From Hyphomicrobiales bacterium (GTDB taxonomy: Bacteria; Pseudomonadota; Alphaproteobacteria; Rhizobiales; HXMU1428-3), in contig JAEPQF010000028.1 of NCBI GenBank assembly GCA_017640685.1, positions 1 through 34,180 on the forward strand: DNA of 34,180 nucleotides. The letters run 5' to 3'. A program made the position numbers and the translations under genes. The notes below the pieces were generated by a model. That model ran no database searches. It saw only the letters and a list, made by a program, of their open reading frames with translations, and had not been told where the DNA came from. How positions within the stretch are numbered: the first letter of the stretch is position 1; each line of letters begins with the position of its first letter. Positions 8,428 through 15,504 of this stretch are shown in pieces.

Positions 8428-8670
8428 TTACAATTTCACATCAACAAGCAACGCTTTAAACAAGGCATCAGGCTCATGGCCAAGGGCAGACGCATATTCA
8501 ACGAATTCTGCAATGTCCAAGCGGCGCTCGCACCCTTCAATCTTCGCGATGTAAGGTTGAGGTTTGTCTAAGCGCTCAGCCAGTTCCACTTGAGTAAGAT
8601 CAGCATCAAGACGAGCTTGCTTCAAGCCTGCGATCAACTGCGTGTAGAGAGTGGAATGAACAGAATTCAC
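8428..8670 (-). CDS. Small XRE-family HTH regulator
   Basis: This 80-residue protein is mostly one Cro/C1-type helix-turn-helix (LIAGLKQARLDADLTQVELA, then ERLDKPQPYIAKIEGCERRL). A longer frame reaches ATG at 8700, but the start at GTG 8670 is preferred: AAGGAG lies six bases before it, at 8677-8682. It is divergent from the unknown membrane protein at 8777. A perfect 9-bp inverted repeat stands between the two genes, which suggests the regulator represses itself and perhaps its neighbour. There is no toxin or phage gene beside it. Homologues of this size (HTH plus a short tail mentioning a family-wide DALFKALL-like end) are common stand-alone regulators. Confidence 0.8.
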   Translation of the reverse strand: MNSVHSTLYTQLIAGLKQARLDADLTQVELAERLDKPQPYIAKIEGCERRLDIAEFVEYASALGHEPDALFKALLVDVKL

Positions 8671-8717
8671 TGAGTGCTCCTTAAAAAACATGGAGCACAT
8701 CCATTAATCTTACTTTC

Positions 8718-8742
8718 AAAATATACCAAAATCGTATATTTT
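8718..8742. promoter_or_regulatory. Candidate operator between divergent genes
   Basis: AAAATATAC (8718-8726) and GTATATTTT (8734-8742) are perfect inverse complements with a 7-nt spacer. The site lies 48 bp upstream of the XRE gene start and 35 bp upstream of the membrane protein start, where an XRE dimer would control both promoters. The link to the regulator is inferred from position. Confidence 0.5.
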
Positions 8743-8776
8743 ATTGTAGTCGGTTAATAGGAAAGTTGGACACATC

Positions 8777-9199
8777 ATGCAAAATATTGAGTTCTGGAAG
8801 GAGTTGTTTGATACCTATCAATCCTTAGGCGAGAGCATAAAAGTCTTGATGATTGTGGTGCCACCCTTGTTTTTCCTCAGCTGCTTAGCACTCTTCTTTT
8901 GGTATCAAATTGCTATGAAAAAAATAGACGCCAAAAATCAGACCCAAAAACAAAGATGTTCAGAAATAAACACCTCTAATACCACAAGCTCAGATAAGGA
9001 GGAGGGGGCAGATAACTCTGGAGCGCTACCATTTCGAGGAGATTTGCTATTTCGAGTTTACCGGGAAAAAAGCGAAGCCATTACTGTTTATCAAGATCAA
9101 CACCCAGAAAAACCAACCATCGCCATAAAACTAATTCAGCACGTTTTCAGAACCAGCCCTGGCGTCACTTTTCATGAGCAAAAACAAACTAAAAACTAA
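8777..9199 (+). CDS. Small membrane protein of unknown function
   Basis: This 140-residue protein is not recognised. It has one strong membrane segment at about residues 22-47 (VLMIVVPPLFFLSCLALFFW), then a polar region rich in Lys, Asn, Ser and Thr, and a C-terminal soluble part (residues 90-140) that looks like a small folded domain (DLLFRVYREKSEAITVYQDQ). An AGGA at 8760-8763 could be the ribosome binding site, though spacing is long. Its stop codon overlaps that of the convergent DUF2842 gene by two bases. It is divergent from an XRE regulator and may be controlled by it through the inverted repeat at 8718. Confidence 0.6.
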   Translation: MQNIEFWKELFDTYQSLGESIKVLMIVVPPLFFLSCLALFFWYQIAMKKIDAKNQTQKQRCSEINTSNTTSSDKEEGADNSGALPFRGDLLFRVYREKSEAITVYQDQHPEKPTIAIKLIQHVFRTSPGVTFHEQKQTKN

Positions 9200-9396
9200 C
9201 TACCATTCATCCACTTGATAATCATCGCAGCCGGGATCACCCAAATTGTCCCCGCAACCGCCATATATATAATTTGCACAAGCTGTGACGTGCCAGGCAA
9301 AATGCCATAGGCCAGCGCGATCACGAATGTAATGTGAAAAATAAGAAATAGGGCAAATAGCAGTGATCCGATTATTCGTCTTAGCTTGGGGTTCAT
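9196..9396 (-). CDS. DUF2842 small membrane protein
   Basis: This 66-residue protein begins MNPKLRRIIGSLLF and has two membrane segments, the second containing the AGTIWVIPAAMIIKWM motif typical of DUF2842. The family is confined to alphaproteobacteria and is often found beside ctaA, as here. A TTG 24 bases upstream extends the frame, but the ATG at 9396 gives the family N-terminus. No biochemical role is established. The link to heme A synthase or cytochrome oxidase assembly is inferred only from gene neighbourhood. Confidence 0.8.
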   Translation of the reverse strand: MNPKLRRIIGSLLFALFLIFHITFVIALAYGILPGTSQLVQIIYMAVAGTIWVIPAAMIIKWMNGS

Positions 9397-9751
9397 GTAA
9401 GAAAAGGCCTTTAAATTCAAAAATTGGACGAAATATAAGTTTATCCGCTCCTCTTATAATGAACAAGCCTGAAGAGCGCCATACCTATAATACGTTTAAC
9501 AGGCCATAAAAGATCAACCCACCACTCACCGCGCCATTATGTCCCATCATAAAAAATCAAGGATATAGCTATACGAGCGCAAAACACTGCGCTATAAACC
9601 CCATCTGTGAGGATTAAAATGTTTGTCCAAAGCCCAAAAAAGCCCAAGGCAAACTGATGTTTGGGAAAAGCTGTAATCGCCCCGATTGCTATGCGGAAGC
9701 TAGCCTAAATGCTTTCTGAGCATCAGCAAAGGCCGCACTAAGTAGTGAGCT
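9397..9751. other. Gene-free gap before ctaA
   Basis: This gap has no credible open frame. A hairpin at 9576-9593 (AGCGCA-AAACAC-TGCGCT) can alternatively pair through TATAGC (9564) and GCTATA (9591). No T-run follows, so it is not a clear terminator. From about 9690 the sequence resembles worn copies of the short hairpin repeat, leading into the intact copies at 9752-9840. I see no convincing promoter, although one must lie here for ctaA. Confidence 0.3.
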
Positions 9752-9840
9752 TAAGGGGCATCAACGCCCCGGTAGCTTGTAGGCAACCTGAAGGGGCATC
9801 AACGCCCCGGTTGCTTGTGGGCAACCTGAAGGGGCATCAA
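9752..9840 (+). repeat. Short hairpin repeats in tandem upstream of ctaA
   Basis: Two and a partial unit repeat with a period of 38 bp. Each unit has outer stem GCCCC/GGGGC and inner stem GGTTGC/GCAACC around the loop TTGTGG, with bulge TGAA. The first intact unit is 9766-9797 and carries GGTAGC, a one-base mismatch; the second is 9804-9835. The second unit ends with GGGGCATCAA just before the possible leader ORF of ctaA. The outer stem would pair the purine-rich AAGGGG stretch. Confidence 0.8.
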
Positions 9841-9842
9841 AA

Positions 9843-9857
9843 ATGGATTTACTATAG
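9843..9857 (+). CDS. Possible four-codon leader ORF of ctaA
   Basis: ATG-GAT-TTA-CTA-TAG (MDLL, stop) ends one base before the ctaA ATG at 9859. It follows the AAGGGG of the upstream hairpin repeat at 9829-9834 with a spacing of 8 bases, normal for translation initiation. The ctaA ATG itself has no ribosome binding site at the usual distance. This suggests translation of ctaA is coupled to the micro-ORF, but there is no direct proof it is translated. Confidence 0.3.
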   Translation: MDLL

Positions 9858-9858
9858 A

Positions 9859-10938
9859 ATGGTACTGTCAGTAACCAACGCTCCAACAGAAAAACAAATC
9901 AAAGCACGCCCAGCTATTCAAATTTGGCTATTTATGATCTGCGCTCTTATCTTTGCGATGGTCATCGTTGGCGGTGCCACACGCCTCACAGGTTCAGGTC
10001 TTTCAATTACTGAATGGAAACCAATTGTCGGCGCCATTCCTCCTTTGAATATTGAGGATTGGAATAAAGCGTTTGAGAAATACAAACAAATCCCACAATA
10101 TAAAGAAATCAACGAAGGCATGAGCCTTGATGAGTTCAAATCCATTTTCTGGTGGGAATGGGGACATCGCTTTTTAGGCCGCTTTATTGGTCTTGCGTTC
10201 TTTGTGCCGTTCTTATTTTTCTTGATCACAAAGCGTGTTGAAAGTTCTTTGAAGCCAAAATTCTGGCTGATGTTTTTAGGCGGCGGGCTGCAAGGCTTTG
10301 TCGGGTGGTACATGGTTGCAAGCGGTCTCACTGAGCGGGTTGATGTCAGCCAATATCGCCTCGCCGCTCACTTAGGGTTAGCCGTTCTGTTGTTCTCATA
10401 CATCTTCTGGGTCGCCATTGGCTTAAGGCGGGATGATAACAATGCGGTTTCTGGTGGGCAACTGAAGGCGCACTTAAAAAGCCCAGCCTATTTCATCACC
10501 GGTTTGATCTTCTTTCAAATTATCGCCGGCGCATTCGTAGCTGGCCTAAAAGCAGGCAAAGCTCACAACACCTGGCCTCTGATGGATGGCCGCTTCATTC
10601 CAAATGGCCTGGATGTTATGACACCGTTTTGGAAAAACCTCTTTGAAAATGTCCTCACCGTTCAATTCAACCACCGCATGATCGCTTACGTGATTGCCAT
10701 CGTTGTGCTGTTGCATTTCATCCAATGTTTGATTTCTAAAAGCGGACTTGCGAACAAAGGATTGGCCATCAAAGGAGCAGGACTGTTGCTTCTATTTACG
10801 TTGGCTCAAATCGCGCTGGGGATTGTAACGCTCTTGCAGTTCGTGCCACTAGACCTTGCCCTCTATCACCAAGGTGGCGCCGTTATCCTCCTAAGCGCCA
10901 GCCTCTGGCACAGTCGGAATTTATATGGCGGTTGCTAG
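9859..10938 (+). CDS. ctaA: Heme A synthase (COX15/CtaA)
   Basis: This 359-residue membrane protein oxidises the C8 methyl of heme O to the formyl of heme A, which is needed for aa3-type cytochrome oxidase. About eight membrane segments are visible, with the family signatures GGATRLTGSGLSITEWKP near the N-terminus. Conserved heme-ligand histidines lie in WEWGHRFLGR, RLAAHLGLA, NHRMIAY and YHQGGAV. The longer GTG-initiated frame (9745) merely translates the upstream repeats; the ATG at 9859 matches the family length. The final residues (YGGC) and the TAG stop are encoded by a short hairpin repeat that begins at 10926. The DUF2842 gene next to it is the usual alphaproteobacterial neighbour. Confidence 0.95.
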   Translation: MVLSVTNAPTEKQIKARPAIQIWLFMICALIFAMVIVGGATRLTGSGLSITEWKPIVGAIPPLNIEDWNKAFEKYKQIPQYKEINEGMSLDEFKSIFWWEWGHRFLGRFIGLAFFVPFLFFLITKRVESSLKPKFWLMFLGGGLQGFVGWYMVASGLTERVDVSQYRLAAHLGLAVLLFSYIFWVAIGLRRDDNNAVSGGQLKAHLKSPAYFITGLIFFQIIAGAFVAGLKAGKAHNTWPLMDGRFIPNGLDVMTPFWKNLFENVLTVQFNHRMIAYVIAIVVLLHFIQCLISKSGLANKGLAIKGAGLLLLFTLAQIALGIVTLLQFVPLDLALYHQGGAVILLSASLWHSRNLYGGC

Positions 10939-11092
10939 TAGGCAACCTGAAGCCAAGCTAAAAAAAGCGGTTGCTAGTGGGCAACTGAAGCCGCGCTAAA
11001 ACGGCGTTTGCTTGTAGGCAACCTAAAGCCGAACTAAAAAGCGCGGATGCTTAGTGGGCATCTGAAGCGCCACTAAAAAGCGGTTGCTAGTT
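10926..11092 (+). repeat. Array of short hairpin repeats after ctaA
   Basis: There are four full units and a fragment in tandem: 10926-10966 (outer TGGC/GCCA), 10967-11001 (GCGG/CCGC), 11002-11040 (CGGC/GCCG) and 11041-11079 (GCGC/GCGC, inner GGATGC/GCATCT), with a truncated start at 11080-11092. Each outer stem differs yet pairs. The loops are TAGTAG, TAGTGG, TTGTAG and TTAGTGG, and the bulge is TGAA, TAAA or GAA. The first unit overlaps the last codons of ctaA. Tails run into A-tracts (CTAAAAA). Confidence 0.85.
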
Positions 11093-11108
11093 GTTTTTAA
11101 ATCTCACT

Positions 11109-11232
11109 AGACGAAGGAGGAGTAACGCCACTTCGGCGTTAGGACATGGCGAAGCGTCAGCGTAGCCCGGCGCTTAGCGCCGCACCTTGTTGGGCCCGCT
11201 GCTTCAGCAGCGGAATAGCCCGTGAGAGAAAA
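11109..11232 (+). repeat. Long structured repeat, copy C
   Basis: This copy is complete and has no internal insertion. Hairpin 1 is TAACGCC-ACTTC-GGCGTTA, hairpin 2 TGGCG-AAG-CGTCA, hairpin 3 CGGCGC-TTA-GCGCCG, and the final inner stem CCGCTGC-TTCA-GCAGCGG followed by AATA and the outer GGGC/GCCC pair. It ends GTGAGAGAAAA directly at the stop codon of the minus-strand dehydratase gene. Confidence 0.8.
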
Positions 11233-12207
11233 CTAAACTACAGGCGTGTTCCCTGAGAGCACATCTTTGTAAACGGAAACATCCACATTCGAGCCAGATA
11301 AAATAACACCAACATTCTTGCCAGCATATTTTTCTTGCTCGCGCATCAATCCAGCAAGTCCAGCTGCAGCGGCCGGTTCTGCAATATTATGAGTGTCAGA
11401 ATAAAAAACGCGCATAGCAGCAGCGATCTCATCCTCACTTAATTGAAGAACCCGAGAGGCACCATTATTGATAATGTCAAAGGCATGTTGGTCTGGCGCA
11501 CGGCAAGCAATACCATCAGCAAAGGTTGAAACCGTTTCTGTTCCAACAATCTCACCAGCATCAAATGACAGACCATAAGAAGGTGCATTCTTAGCAACCA
11601 CGCCGATGATTTCAGTATCAAGTCCGAGCAAATCCCGCACGGTTATAAGGCCGCAAATACCTGAGCCCATACCAATCGGAACATAAACAGCGGCAAGGGG
11701 AGGAGTAGATTGAAAAAGTTCATAAGCATAAGTCGCAACGCCTTTGACAATGTCAGAATGAAAGGGAGGGACCATATGAAAGCCGCGCTCATCACCAATC
11801 TCTGCAGCCACGCGCCGGCTGGCTTCAAAGTCAGCTCCTGAGATAATAACTTCACCTCCAAATGCTTCCATAGCAGCGTTCTTTTCAATAGAGTTGCCTT
11901 CAGGCACAACAATCACACTGGGAAGTCCATGTTTCGTTGCAGCTAATGCTACAGCTTGCCCATGGTTACCACGTGTAGCGGTGACCAAACCATTGAGAGA
12001 AATTCCAGATTGAGCAAGTTCATGAACAAACAGCGGAACACCTCGAGCTTTGAACGCGCCAATTGGTGTGTGGTTTTCATGCTTTACATAGACGCTTGCG
12101 CCTGTTCGTTTTGATAAAAGAGGCCAATGATGGGTCGGCGTTTTTGGCACAAGTGTTTCAACAAAGCGAATAGCTTGGTGTAAATCATCTAATGAAAATA
12201 AAGGCAT
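11233..12207 (-). CDS. Threonine/serine dehydratase-like PLP enzyme
   Basis: This 324-residue protein is a fold-type II PLP enzyme, most like catabolic threonine dehydratases, which deaminate threonine to 2-oxobutanoate or serine to pyruvate. Lys53 in PIGAFKARG is the Schiff-base lysine. The Asn-Gly-type loop ATRGNHGQAVA binds the substrate carboxylate, and GMGSG near 178 binds the cofactor phosphate. There is no C-terminal ACT regulatory domain, so isoleucine feedback as in biosynthetic IlvA is not expected. It is divergent from an AraC regulator 150 bp away, which may control it in response to an amino acid. A related activity on hydroxyaspartate or ectoine-derived substrates cannot be excluded. 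Confidence 0.8.
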   Translation of the reverse strand: MPLFSLDDLHQAIRFVETLVPKTPTHHWPLLSKRTGASVYVKHENHTPIGAFKARGVPLFVHELAQSGISLNGLVTATRGNHGQAVALAATKHGLPSVIVVPEGNSIEKNAAMEAFGGEVIISGADFEASRRVAAEIGDERGFHMVPPFHSDIVKGVATYAYELFQSTPPLAAVYVPIGMGSGICGLITVRDLLGLDTEIIGVVAKNAPSYGLSFDAGEIVGTETVSTFADGIACRAPDQHAFDIINNGASRVLQLSEDEIAAAMRVFYSDTHNIAEPAAAAGLAGLMREQEKYAGKNVGVILSGSNVDVSVYKDVLSGNTPVV

Positions 12208-12357
12208 GAAGAAGCTCCATATATTTTGGAAAATGATCTTAGGAAATAAAATATATCTACTAATGAATAAAAATAAGTTCGTCTTTCAAAAAACAGACCT
12301 AAAATGGACACAAGCACTTGAAAGTTTATTAGCAAAAGAGATAGTGTTTAAAAAATC

Positions 12358-13185
12358 ATGCACAAGTCATATGAAACAGAGCAATCGAACAGAAAGCTAA
12401 GACGTCATAATTTAGTTCCTCAAATTATGACAGTTGGTGACTATGAGCTGAGTTTATTACCTCCTCAAAAATATGATGTGAATTATATACCTTCATTCCC
12501 CATCATAGGTTTTGCCTTTGATAGTCAAGAAGGCATGCACGGGTTCGCCTCAGATAAAATTATGCCCTTTCGCGCGCGGGCGAATGGCGTGGCTTTTCTC
12601 CCTAAAGGGTGTGAAGTGACATCAAAATCTCAACGGGGAGGGGAGTATCTGAATATAAAAATCTTGGGAGAAAAATTTAGCGATCAGTTACCGCAAAACC
12701 AATTTACAGACCTCATAGAACCAAGAGCGATCCCAACAGCTGAATGTCTGAGGCGTATGGTGATTTCAAGAGATGTGTTTGACCCGTTAGAATATGAAGA
12801 GCAGATCGTAAAACTTTGTTCTTTCCTTTCAAGCTCGCAAGAATGTGTAAAAGAAAAGTCAATTGGTCGCTGGATGACGAAACGTAGATTGAAATGCGTG
12901 GATGAATTTATCGAAGCGAAAATGTCCGGGACATTAAAGGTCAAAGATTTAGCAGGTATGCTAAATTTATCAGAAGGCTTTTTTAATCGATCGTTCAAAG
13001 CAGCAATGGGAAAAACGCCTCACAGCTATATTTTAGATCGGCGCATGGCAAAGGCCCGCAATCTAATCATCACAACGGATCAAAAATTATCAGACATTGC
13101 AGCCATATGTGGTTTCGCGTCTCAATCACATATGACCTCCAAGATGAAAAGGTCCATCGGCATCACACCAGGAGAACTCCGCTAA
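12358..13185 (+). CDS. AraC-family transcriptional regulator
   Basis: This 275-residue protein has a variable N-terminal half with no recognised sensor domain and a C-terminal AraC double helix-turn-helix (about residues 185-275). Helix 1 lies in LKVKDLAGMLNLSEGFFNRSFK, with PHSYILDRRMAKA between the two. The second half is LSDIAAICGFASQSHMTSKM, ending ITPGELR. It is divergent from the threonine-dehydratase-like gene across a 150-bp gap and is a candidate regulator of it. No clear Shine-Dalgarno precedes ATG 12358; an internal ATG at 12427 is a possible alternative start. Confidence 0.85.
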   Translation: MHKSYETEQSNRKLRRHNLVPQIMTVGDYELSLLPPQKYDVNYIPSFPIIGFAFDSQEGMHGFASDKIMPFRARANGVAFLPKGCEVTSKSQRGGEYLNIKILGEKFSDQLPQNQFTDLIEPRAIPTAECLRRMVISRDVFDPLEYEEQIVKLCSFLSSSQECVKEKSIGRWMTKRRLKCVDEFIEAKMSGTLKVKDLAGMLNLSEGFFNRSFKAAMGKTPHSYILDRRMAKARNLIITTDQKLSDIAAICGFASQSHMTSKMKRSIGITPGELR

Positions 13186-13224
13186 ATTTTAAAATAACCG
13201 TGAGAGGTTAATACGTCTGCCATA

Positions 13225-13549
13225 CCGGTTGCATCGTGAGTGGTCTGAAGGCACATTACGCGCCGGTTGCTAGTGGGCAACCTGAAGGCGCATTAAAAAG
13301 AAAGCATCTGAAGCATAAAAATGCTTTGTGATAATTCACACATCTATTCTTTTCGCAATCTCCTATTGTCAAATCATCAACAGCGCGGGGCAAGAAAAAA
13401 AGCGAAGCGCAGTAAACTAAGATGAAAACACAAAACAGCGCGGTTGCTTCTTGCGGATGCCAAGTGGGCATCTGAAGCACAGAGAAGCCATCTGAAGCGC
13501 AACTAAACAGCGCGGATGCCTAGTGGGCATCTGAAGCGCAACTAAAAAT
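13225..13549 (+). repeat. Short hairpin repeats after the AraC gene
   Basis: The array has a worn unit (13225-13258) and a good unit with outer stem CGCC/GGCG and inner GGTTGC/GCAACC (13261-13299). Next comes a nested pair: the outer unit spans 13438-13507 (GCGC/GCGC), and its loop holds a second unit with TTCTTGC/GCACAGAGAA flanks and GGATGC/GCATCT (about 13448-13485). The last unit is 13510-13549 (GCGC/GCGC). A small hairpin AAAGCAT/ATGCTTT (about 13302-13328) lies between. Positions 13330-13430 contain neither repeat nor gene. The final unit ends ten bases before the small secreted protein's start codon. Confidence 0.8.
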
Positions 13550-13560
13550 GGAGAAATACA

Positions 13561-13830
13561 ATGAACACTTTAAAAACAATGATCATCAGCGCAATCGCAG
13601 TTCTAACAATCAGCTTCACAGCACTAACCGCTTCAGCAAGCGACGCCAATGCAGGCGGATGGAAAAAACACTATTATGGCCATAACCACTATTACGGTCA
13701 TAACTATGGTTACAAATATAAGCGCGGTTACTATGGCAAGAAGTTCTACAAAAGAGGCCACTTTAAATTTAAGAAGTTCAACAAAGGGCGTAAATTCCGC
13801 AGAAACTTCCGTCGTAACTTCCGCCGCTAA
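13561..13830 (+). CDS. Small secreted Gly/Tyr/His then Lys/Arg-rich protein
   Basis: This 89-residue protein has a clear signal peptide (residues 1-26, with ASA or ANA as cleavage sites). The mature part is about 60 residues of very unusual composition. First comes a Gly/Tyr/His block (HYYGHNHYYGHNYGYKYKRG), then a Lys/Phe/Arg block ending in FRRNFRRNFRR. There are almost no acidic residues, so the mature form is strongly basic. GGAG at 13550-13553 gives a good ribosome binding site, and a strong terminator follows at 13862, so it is a single-gene unit. I do not recognise a family. The composition would suit binding to polyanions such as polysaccharide, or metal ions through the histidines. 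Confidence 0.7.
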   Translation: MNTLKTMIISAIAVLTISFTALTASASDANAGGWKKHYYGHNHYYGHNYGYKYKRGYYGKKFYKRGHFKFKKFNKGRKFRRNFRRNFRR

Positions 13831-13861
13831 GTGAGTTAGGAACGGATAGGTAAGAAACAAG

Positions 13862-13896
13862 AAAACCGGTCTCAAAAGGGACCGGTTTTTTTATTC
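13862..13896 (+). terminator. Rho-independent terminator
   Basis: AACCGGTC and GGACCGGTT form a stem of about 8 bp with a short A-rich loop, followed by TTTTTTATT. It lies 32 bp after the small secreted protein gene. Confidence 0.9.
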
Positions 13897-13907
13897 TTAG
13901 TTAGGTT

Positions 13908-14066
13908 CTACACGATGAAGGAGCCTAGCCCACTTCGGGCTAGGAGACATGGCGAAGCGCCAGTGCAGCCCGGCGCGTTGCGCCGCACAATGCGGTTGCT
14001 AGTGGGCAACCTGAAGCACATCAAAGAAGTAGGCCCGCAGCGACAGCTGCGGAATAGCCCGTGAGT
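13908..14066 (+). repeat. Long structured repeat, copy D
   Basis: Hairpin 1 is CCTAGCCC-ACTTC-GGGCTAGG, hairpin 2 TGGCG-AAG-CGCCA, hairpin 3 CGGCGC-GTT-GCGCCG. The final inner stem is CCGCAGC-GACA-GCTGCGG, then AATA and GCCC. A short hairpin is inserted after CGCAC, as in copy B. The element ends GTGAG five bases from the stop codon of the minus-strand metY gene. Confidence 0.8.
13990..14028 (+). repeat. Short hairpin repeat inside long copy D
   Basis: TGC-GGTTGC-TAGTGG-GCAACC-TGAA-GCA with an A-rich tail (CATCAAAGAA) is embedded between hairpin 3 and the final stem of the long repeat. The flanks match copy B (CGCACAxTGC on the left, AAGTAGGCCC on the right), so the two long copies share one insertion event. 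Confidence 0.8.
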
Positions 14067-14070
14067 TATT

Positions 14071-15348
14071 TTAGAGATTCCCATCCAAATCCGCGATAAT
14101 ATCTGCAGCATCCTCAATGCCCACAGATAGCCGAACCACATCATCACCAGCACCAGCCGCTTTTCGGTCTTCATCGGCAAGTTGACGGTGCGTGGTAGAG
14201 GCTGGGTGAATAATCAGACTGCGCGTGTCTCCAACATTAGCCAGATGACTAAAGAGATTAACAGAGTTCACCAAATTCACACCGGCATCATAGCCACCTT
14301 TAAGGCCAAAAGTGAAAACAGACCCGGTACCCCGAGGGCAGTAGATTTTAGCGCGCTCGTGATAAGCATTGTCAGGCAGGCCTGCATAATTCACCCAAGC
14401 TACTTTTTCATGGGTCTTTAAAAAGTTCGCAACCTCAAGCGCGTTGGCACAATGTTGTTTCATGCGAAGAGGCAAGGTCTCCATACCAGTTGCAATCATG
14501 AACGCATTAAAAGGCGAAATACAAGGGCCGAGATCTCGAAGACCAAGAACACGGCAAGCAATCGCAAATGCAATAGGGCCAAAAACTTCACCTAAAACCA
14601 TGCCATGATAACTATCGCAAGGTGTAGAGAGGGTTTTATATTTACCAGATCCCATCCAGTCGAACGTGCCGCAATCAACAAGTACTCCACCAAGCGAGTT
14701 ACCATGTCCTCCTAAAAATTTTGTCATGGAATGTACGATGATATCAGCCCCATGTTCTTTCGGTTGGCAGAGATAAGGAGTGGCAAGAGTGTTGTCTACG
14801 ATAAGCGGAACGCCAGCCGCTTTGGCTATTTCTGAAATCGCTTTGAGATCAGTGACGATACCACCAGGGTTAGCAATCGACTCAACAAAAATAGCTTTGG
14901 TTTTTTCTGTAACTTGTGCTTGGAAACTTTGAGGGTCATCAATATCTGCAAATTTGGCAGTCCAACCAAATTTCTTAAAACTATGGGCAAACTGGTTGAG
15001 AGAACCACCATATAATTGTTTGGCAGCAATAAATTCATCGCCAGGTTCTAGCAAGGTGTGAAAAACAAGCAATTGCGCACCATGACCAGAAGCCGTGGTA
15101 AGAGCCGCGGTTCCACCTTCAAGTGCTGTAATGCGCTCCTCAAGTACATTACTATTGGGGTTCATCAGGCGTGTATAGATATTGCCAAAGGCTTCAAGGT
15201 TAAAAAGAGAGGCTGCGTGATCAACATCATCAAACACATAGGAACTCGTTTGGTAAATAGGAGTGGCACGAGCGCCAGTCGTCGGATCAGGAGCAGCACC
15301 GGCATGAACGGCAAGCGTGGAAAATTTCTGGTTTGGTCCTTCAGTCAT
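14071..15348 (-). CDS. metY: O-acetylhomoserine sulfhydrylase
   Basis: This 425-residue enzyme of the Cys/Met-metabolism PLP family (fold type I) makes homocysteine from O-acetylhomoserine and sulfide in methionine synthesis. Lys210 in HSMTKFLGGHG binds the cofactor; the N-terminal TLAVHAGAAPDPTTGARATP and the ASGHGAQL segment are typical of MetY rather than of cystathionine enzymes. A longer frame reaches 15522, but ATG 15348 has GAGGGAAG just upstream and gives the family length. It shares the window with hom, which supplies homoserine. Its 3' end touches long repeat D. A palindrome at 15505 lies in its probable promoter region. Confidence 0.9.
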   Translation of the reverse strand: MTEGPNQKFSTLAVHAGAAPDPTTGARATPIYQTSSYVFDDVDHAASLFNLEAFGNIYTRLMNPNSNVLEERITALEGGTAALTTASGHGAQLLVFHTLLEPGDEFIAAKQLYGGSLNQFAHSFKKFGWTAKFADIDDPQSFQAQVTEKTKAIFVESIANPGGIVTDLKAISEIAKAAGVPLIVDNTLATPYLCQPKEHGADIIVHSMTKFLGGHGNSLGGVLVDCGTFDWMGSGKYKTLSTPCDSYHGMVLGEVFGPIAFAIACRVLGLRDLGPCISPFNAFMIATGMETLPLRMKQHCANALEVANFLKTHEKVAWVNYAGLPDNAYHERAKIYCPRGTGSVFTFGLKGGYDAGVNLVNSVNLFSHLANVGDTRSLIIHPASTTHRQLADEDRKAAGAGDDVVRLSVGIEDAADIIADLDGNL

Positions 15349-15504
15349 TTGTCTTCCCTCATAATTGTTTTGTGCATAGCAGCAATCTATAAAGCCAATG
15401 GCAAGGGGTTTCGTGACAAAAACTGGTAAAAAGTACTTATTGAATACTAATTTTGCGAAAGAGTTTGGTTCTGCAATAGAGAATAATAGGTTAAAAATAA
15501 CTAA

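Noticed and set aside
9745-9858. GTG-initiated N-terminal extension of ctaA
   Set aside because: The extra 38 residues (RQPEGAS and similar) are translated hairpin repeats; homologues begin near the ATG at 9859.
10926-11092. Series of imperfect hairpins resembling integron attC sites
   Set aside because: There is no GTTRRRY core, no integrase, and the hairpins are stacked without cassette genes between them.
12206-12400. Plus-strand 64-codon frame between dehydratase and AraC genes
   Set aside because: It overlaps the AraC start in another frame, has no ribosome site and no recognisable composition.
13256-13480. Minus-strand 74-codon frame
   Set aside because: It reads through hairpin repeats (QMPTWHPQEA) and is not a gene.
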